Below are positions 8,001 through 10,654 of a DNA stretch of 10,654 bases, piece after piece. Under the pieces are notes generated by a model that did no database searches, was not told where the DNA came from, and saw nothing but the letters and a program-made list of their open reading frames with translations. Location of the stretch: the NCBI GenBank assembly GCA_948438565.1, contig CAOJLW010000060.1:1-10654 (forward strand), written 5' to 3'. Both the position numbers and the translations under genes were made by a program. Every line of letters starts with the position of its first letter. Positions within the stretch are counted from its first letter, which is position 1. Source of the stretch: an uncultured Lachnospiraceae bacterium. Its GTDB lineage: Bacteria > Bacillota > Clostridia > Lachnospirales > Lachnospiraceae.

Positions 8001-8964
8001 TGTCTTTTAATACATAGGAGAGCGTTTTAAGCGTTGTTTGATGGCAGTCTACTTGTCCGGTAATCGTAAAGGATTCTTCATAACCATAAATGGATTGATA
8101 CGGCGTTTCATCTCCTGCGGAGGAAAGCGTTTCTATTTCCGGGTTGGTAAATGTAATTTGGATCGATGCGTCTGGATTGGGAACGGGGGTTGGTTCTGGA
8201 TTGGGCGCAGGCTCGGTGTTTGGATCAAAAACCGATAGGGAACAGGAGTATTGTTTTTTATTACAGATAGCTGTAATTTGAACGGTTCCTATCCTTTGGG
8301 CGGTTACCAGTCCGCTGCTGTTTACAGAAGCTATTTGATTGTTGGAAGAAATCCAATTTGGCGAGCCAAAAGGATTGGAAAGGGATAGCTGCAATGTCTT
8401 TCCAATGGCAAGACTTGCCGTTGTCTGATTTAATTTTCTGGGTGCAACCGTTATTTTGCATCGGTATGTCTTTTTTCCGGCCTTTGCTTTAATTGTTGCA
8501 TTGCCGTTTCCTTTTGCTGTCACCTTTCCTTTTTTGGAAACAGCCGCAACTTTTTTGTTGCTGCTAGACCATTTTATATTTCCTTTTTTTCCAGTTAGTT
8601 TTAAAGTAAAGCTTTCGTTTTTTTCAAGACCTGCAGAATGGAAGTTTAACTCGGGTTTTGCTTTGACGTTTACTTTGCATACTAATTTCTTTTTTCCGGT
8701 TTTTGCAGTGATATTGGTTGTTCCTGCTTTTTTGGCTTTTACGGTTCCTTTGGAGACGGAAGCGACTTTTTGATTGCTGCTAGACCATTTGATGGTTCCG
8801 GAAGCATTCTTTACTTTTAATTTGGTTTTTTCACCGACAGATAACGTGATGTTTTTTTTGTTTAACTTAGGCGTCTGGTTTCCAGCCGCTCTGATGGTCA
8901 TTGGTGAAGCCAGTCCTAAAATCAAGCAAAAGACCAAAAAAAGTGCGATTCCTTTTCTTTCCAT
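5083..8964 (-). CDS. Large secreted Ig-like/NPCBM-like surface protein
   Basis: A 1293-residue exported protein. A signal peptide (about 1-27, cleavage near TIRAA) is followed by three Big_2 bacterial Ig-like domains (about 33-102, 105-173, 176-246). The first two share KWSSSN and VxAK-type motifs; the third has NWISSNN. A Pro-rich linker (250-264) leads to another Ig-like segment (about 267-375). Residues about 400-900 are unrecognised, rich in strand-like stretches, with one hydrophobic segment at 777-799. Residues about 935-990 (SNADGTYNITG, TGFEPYVETIDF) resemble a carboxypeptidase-regulatory-like fold. Two related NPCBM-like modules (about 1022-1133 and 1182-1293) share MxxxGIxYNxGF, KVxLDGEDxPS and YGFVxG. 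No LPXTG, SLH or cell-wall repeat was seen, so anchoring is unclear. The start at 8964 fits GGGGGAG with a 7-base gap; the ATG at 8970 would be only 3 bases away. A glycan-binding or adhesion role is inference. Confidence 0.85.
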   Translation of the reverse strand: MERKGIALFLVFCLILGLASPMTIRAAGNQTPKLNKKNITLSVGEKTKLKVKNASGTIKWSSSNQKVASVSKGTVKAKKAGTTNITAKTGKKKLVCKVNVKAKPELNFHSAGLEKNESFTLKLTGKKGNIKWSSSNKKVAAVSKKGKVTAKGNGNATIKAKAGKKTYRCKITVAPRKLNQTTASLAIGKTLQLSLSNPFGSPNWISSNNQIASVNSSGLVTAQRIGTVQITAICNKKQYSCSLSVFDPNTEPAPNPEPTPVPNPDASIQITFTNPEIETLSSAGDETPYQSIYGYEESFTITGQVDCHQTTLKTLSYVLKDSANSQISNGNLTANNLFSLTIQPKTGTHTLTITAEGTDGITSEKNLTIVRYSKQITITDKAIALNEAETDEFANGIEEINYRDEEEIIHGNAIPRTYIDITMSSDSQFVKDLQSGKIKKDDVIFAAEERKLPTGFTGIVVNYETFGSKTNITFREADFSDLYGEEGCIEMSEILEEDPVAFTITPAQSPDLYTQRNVLRAEKDDYYDRSIFPEGLSVNLSPKVSIANGGISLGMDFNNIILYDKDKKKNTKDQLILKGSAGIQDLKADAKIEWNHLLPQQIRYNESYGTNLNLNISASYQNDLFDFSDLIKKANGEFKNECKVMGVKVSGIDMSDKLLIALVGIHLNTKIDVIGLGDMGEYAKKISSPLIFAALYMDISGNITGSFSLGFQSSTYVEQGFNLYNSAIGNVKYTGSFQPDKKINLGKGYVLESYSKKRKAKNDYAKPNPIVTLEGTAKIGIEMAVGAMAGIMCLGIIPADCYLEAYSSTQADFDGKVDLKLGVTDEELKRIQSSARIRATQETGARIGHDLKVAIHGLGKLLSGIQINVAHSDSDETKWVDIHLDYPQYRLYGTTSKFIELGTTEKELMGGVDFKLYRQKELDAVVNEYTEDFLLKYTPDITGKSNADGTYNITGIKREAYVMLVTQTGFEPYVETIDFNQDTEKIICLTPFREKNWLDVCQPWKYSGYAGITYIGDGKGSMNISGINYNVGFCLDGGDAGTGSSYAYLNLEKKFSKLKVRIGHVDNSSLLTTILKVYLDGEDEPSQTIPLSPNDVSKEYELLLNYASTAIFKMERLGISNWAHAKYGFVEGVWYTENEALGTAQIKNPFENADWNADFMDLCPPFLVHAGDKRVIADETKLNMGGIDYNSGFVLNTNDGGYAVFNTNGEFSALKIKVGLMTNSSRTYNTKIKVFLDGEDKPSTTIEQKASMIQDLTIPINHANGVRIEVDRQMDSGTGAGATYGFVNGKWIR
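8558..8790 (-). repeat. Duplicated 17-bp coding motif in Big_2 domains 1 and 2
   Basis: The 17-base string TTGCTGCTAGACCATTT occurs at 8558-8574 and again at 8774-8790, 216 bases apart, which is one Ig-like repeat length. On the coding strand it specifies KWSSSN. The shared codons suggest domains 1 and 2 arose by a fairly recent duplication, while domain 3 has diverged. Confidence 0.85.
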
Positions 8965-9019
8965 AATCATTCTCCCCCTTTTTCAATGTCGTATGGTATT
9001 GGATAGTTATATACATTTA

Positions 9020-9049
9020 ATTATATACTATGTGTTGTCCGTGAAACAA
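9020..9049 (-). promoter_or_regulatory. Promoter of the surface-protein gene
   Basis: Reading the minus strand, TTGTTT (9049-9044) and a perfect TATAAT (9025-9020) are separated by 18 bases, about 55 bases upstream of the ATG at 8964. The -10 is exact and the -35 matches three or four consensus positions. It gives a leader of about 50 bases ending in a GGGGGAG ribosome site. Confidence 0.6.
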
Positions 9050-9051
9050 CA
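9033..9051. promoter_or_regulatory. Operator-like inverted repeat
   Basis: TGTTGT (9033-9038) and ACAACA (9046-9051) are perfect 6-base arms around the 7-base CCGTGAA. The site covers the -35 element of the surface-protein promoter and sits in the divergent intergenic region, which suits a dimeric regulator. The arms are short, so chance is possible. Confidence 0.35.
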
Positions 9052-9134
9052 ATAAAAACTCACTTTATTTTTTTATATAAAATATGTTACACTCAAGGAA
9101 GCGTTGGAAACTATGGATGAGAAAGGAATACAAG

Positions 9135-9629
9135 ATGAGAAGAAGCGATCGGGAAATTACAAATCAAGAGGAAATGATTCAGATAATGGAAAAATGCGAG
9201 GTATGCCGTCTGGCTCTGCATGATGACGCATATCCTTATATTCTGCCGTTAAATTTTGGGATGCGGACAGAGGGTGGAACGGTATCTCTATATTTTCATG
9301 GTGCAACGGAAGGGAAAAAATACGAATTGATCAAAAAAGATAACCGCGCGTCTTTTGAGATGGACTGTTCCCATCAATTGATTTTAGATGAAGAGGATGG
9401 AAACTGTACAATGAATTATGAAAGCGTAATTGGATACGGCAGGATTCGGATCCTGACGGAGCGAGAAAAACAGGATGCTTTGTCCATATTGATGAAGCAT
9501 TATCATAGCGAGGATTTTTCATATAATCAGGCGGTCGTGCCCCAAACAATGGTATTTCAATTGATAGTAGAGCATATGTCCGGAAAAAAACGAATGAAAA
9601 ACAGGGAGGCGGATACCTATGAGTCCTAA
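9135..9629 (+). CDS. NimA-like pyridoxamine 5'-phosphate oxidase family protein
   Basis: A 164-residue protein of the FMN-binding split-barrel (PNPOx-like) fold, closest to the NimA-related group. The order of marks is typical: MRRSDREI at the start, CEVCRLALHDDAYPYILPLNFG (21-42), LYFHGATEGKKYELI (52-66; the HGA-EGKK stretch contacts flavin phosphate in relatives), ASFEMD (72-77), YESVIGYGRI (95-104) and a C-terminal helix with HYHSEDF. ATG 9135 is preferred over an ORF extension to 9084 because AAAGGA lies 7 bases upstream and the family normally starts with this Arg/Asp motif. There is no signal peptide; it is cytosolic. Its end overlaps the MATE start by 11 bases, so the two are probably co-expressed. 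Some relatives reduce nitroimidazoles, but most have unknown substrates. Confidence 0.88.
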   Translation: MRRSDREITNQEEMIQIMEKCEVCRLALHDDAYPYILPLNFGMRTEGGTVSLYFHGATEGKKYELIKKDNRASFEMDCSHQLILDEEDGNCTMNYESVIGYGRIRILTEREKQDALSILMKHYHSEDFSYNQAVVPQTMVFQLIVEHMSGKKRMKNREADTYES

Positions 9630-10637
9630 ATCAGAAGAGGGGCGGGAATATTCGACTGAAAAAAACCCGTTGGGAGTTTTGGCGGTCAACCGGCTGTTGT
9701 TACAGTTTGCGGTTCCGAGCATTATCGCTATGTTAGTAAGCTCGCTTTATAATATAGTGGACCAGTTTTTTATTGGAAGAAGCGTAGGAGAACTCGGAAA
9801 TGCGGCTACAAATATTTCGTTTCCATTGTCCATTTCCTGCATTGCAATTGCTCTGTTGTTTGGGATTGGCGGCGCGTCGTCCTTTAATATTCTAATGGGT
9901 AAGGGGGAGTCGGAACGTGCCGTTTATTATTTGGGCAATGCGGCCGTTATGCTGTTTGGCTGCGGCTCGGTTCTTTGTCTGATTACGCAGCTTTTTTTAG
10001 AACCGTTATTAATGTTTTTTGGTTCTCCAGCCGATGTGTTTTCCTATGCTAAAACTTATACGCGCATCGTATCATTTGGATTTCCATTTTTGATTTTTAC
10101 GACAGGAGGAGGCCATCTAATCCGTGCGGACGGACGTCCTAAGATCACGATGCTCTGCAATATGGCGGGGGCGATTATCAATACATTTTTGGATGCGCTG
10201 TTTGTATTTGTATTTCAATGGGGAATGGCCGGCGCGGCTGCGGCCACGGTAGTGGGACAGGTTCTTTCGGCGGGACTTGCTTTTTGGTATTTATGTCGTT
10301 GCAAAACTGTCAGGATACAAAAGCGGCATTTGATTTTAAAGAAAGATACCGTCGTACGGATTATGGCGCTTGGCGCGTCGCCCTGCAGTAATCAATTGGC
10401 GATGATGGTTGTCCAAATCGTAATGAATAAATCGTTAAAATATTATGGCGCGCTATCGGCTTATGGGGAAGCAATCCCGATTGCCTGCGCTGGGATTATT
10501 ACAAAGGTCAATCAGGTGTTTATGTCGTTTATTATAGGGATTTCCCAGGGTTTGCAGCCAATTGTCAGCTTTAACTATGGCGCGCGGCAATATCTGCGTG
10601 TAAAATTGGCCTATCGAAGCGCTATGATATGCAGCTT
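9619..10637 (+). CDS. MATE family efflux transporter, 3' end cut by contig edge
   Basis: About 339 residues of a multidrug and toxin extrusion transporter are present, where full-length proteins usually have about 450 residues and 12 helices. After a polar start, helix 1 reads LLLQFAVPSIIAMLVSSLYN followed by IVDQFFIG. LIRADGRPK near residue 170 is the classic loop of this family. The last visible part, IIGISQGLQPIVSFNYGA, matches the conserved helix-7/8 region of MepA-like members. ATG 9619 lies inside the preceding gene and follows GGGAGG by 9 bases. Such pumps export cationic drugs or metabolites using a sodium or proton gradient. The open frame runs to the window end, but the final bases are adapter sequence, so the last codons are not genuine. 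Confidence 0.92.
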
Positions 10638-10654
10638 AGATCGGAAGAGCACAC
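10638..10654 (+). other. Sequencing adapter remnant
   Basis: AGATCGGAAGAGCACAC is identical to the first 17 bases of the standard Illumina TruSeq read-1 adapter. It sits exactly at the end of the window and interrupts the MATE gene. It is an artefact, not genomic DNA; the first A could by chance also be genomic. Confidence 0.95.

Noticed and set aside
8456..9055. Plus-strand open frames of 105 and 93 codons opposite the surface protein
   Set aside because: Phe- and Leu-rich translations are the expected antisense shadow of the Lys-rich Big_2 coding region and have no ribosome sites.
9070..9088. AT-rich TATAAA/TATGTT candidates for a plus-strand promoter before the PNPOx gene
   Set aside because: A promoter is expected here, but no -35 hexamer with sensible spacing could be identified, so no site is claimed.
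9084..9134. Longer start of the PNPOx-family protein
   Set aside because: No ribosome site upstream, it runs through a promoter-like AT-rich area, and ATG 9135 has AAAGGA at 7 bases and a family-typical N-terminus.
10639..10654. Terminal residues of the MATE open frame (DRKST)
   Set aside because: They are encoded by adapter sequence and are not part of the protein.

Overview
The window looks like a piece of a Clostridia genome, most likely Lachnospiraceae-like. The evidence is a moderate to low GC content, strong Shine-Dalgarno sites, Gram-positive lipoprotein and Ig-like surface protein architectures, and gene families common in gut Firmicutes (VTC/DUF4956/CotH, RCHLIG nuclease, NimA-like flavoprotein, MATE). 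This assignment is inference from gene content only. The last 17 bases match the start of the Illumina TruSeq adapter, so the window almost certainly ends at a contig edge with untrimmed adapter.

Layout. (1) Bases 85-3338, plus strand: a tight three-gene operon with 16-base gaps. It encodes a VTC-type polyphosphate polymerase domain protein, a four-helix DUF4956 membrane protein and a membrane-anchored CotH-family kinase with a large low-complexity insert. (2) Bases 3341-5017, plus strand: a strong sigma-A type promoter followed by two small uncharacterised proteins and a secreted lipoprotein DNA/RNA non-specific endonuclease. All three overlap or nearly overlap and should be one transcript. 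(3) Bases 5019-5055: a bidirectional hairpin terminator between convergent genes. (4) Bases 5083-8964, minus strand: a 1293-residue secreted surface protein with three Big_2 Ig-like domains, a Pro-rich linker, a large unrecognised middle region, a carboxypeptidase-regulatory-like segment and two NPCBM-like modules. Its promoter lies at 9020-9049 and overlaps a small inverted repeat. (5) Bases 9135 to the end, plus strand: a NimA-like PNPOx-fold flavoprotein overlapping a MepA-like MATE efflux pump, which the contig end cuts off.

How the genes may work together. The first operon combines a nucleotide- and phosphate-handling tunnel enzyme, a membrane protein and an extracytoplasmic-type kinase, which suggests phosphate-based modification or polymer chemistry at the membrane. 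The second cassette exports a nuclease, perhaps for nucleic-acid scavenging, with two cytosolic partners of unknown role. The last pair looks like a detoxification and efflux unit. No CRISPR array, insertion sequence, rRNA or tRNA was seen. The most unusual parts are the VTC-DUF4956-CotH module, the two unknown proteins linked to the exported nuclease, and the undescribed middle of the surface protein.
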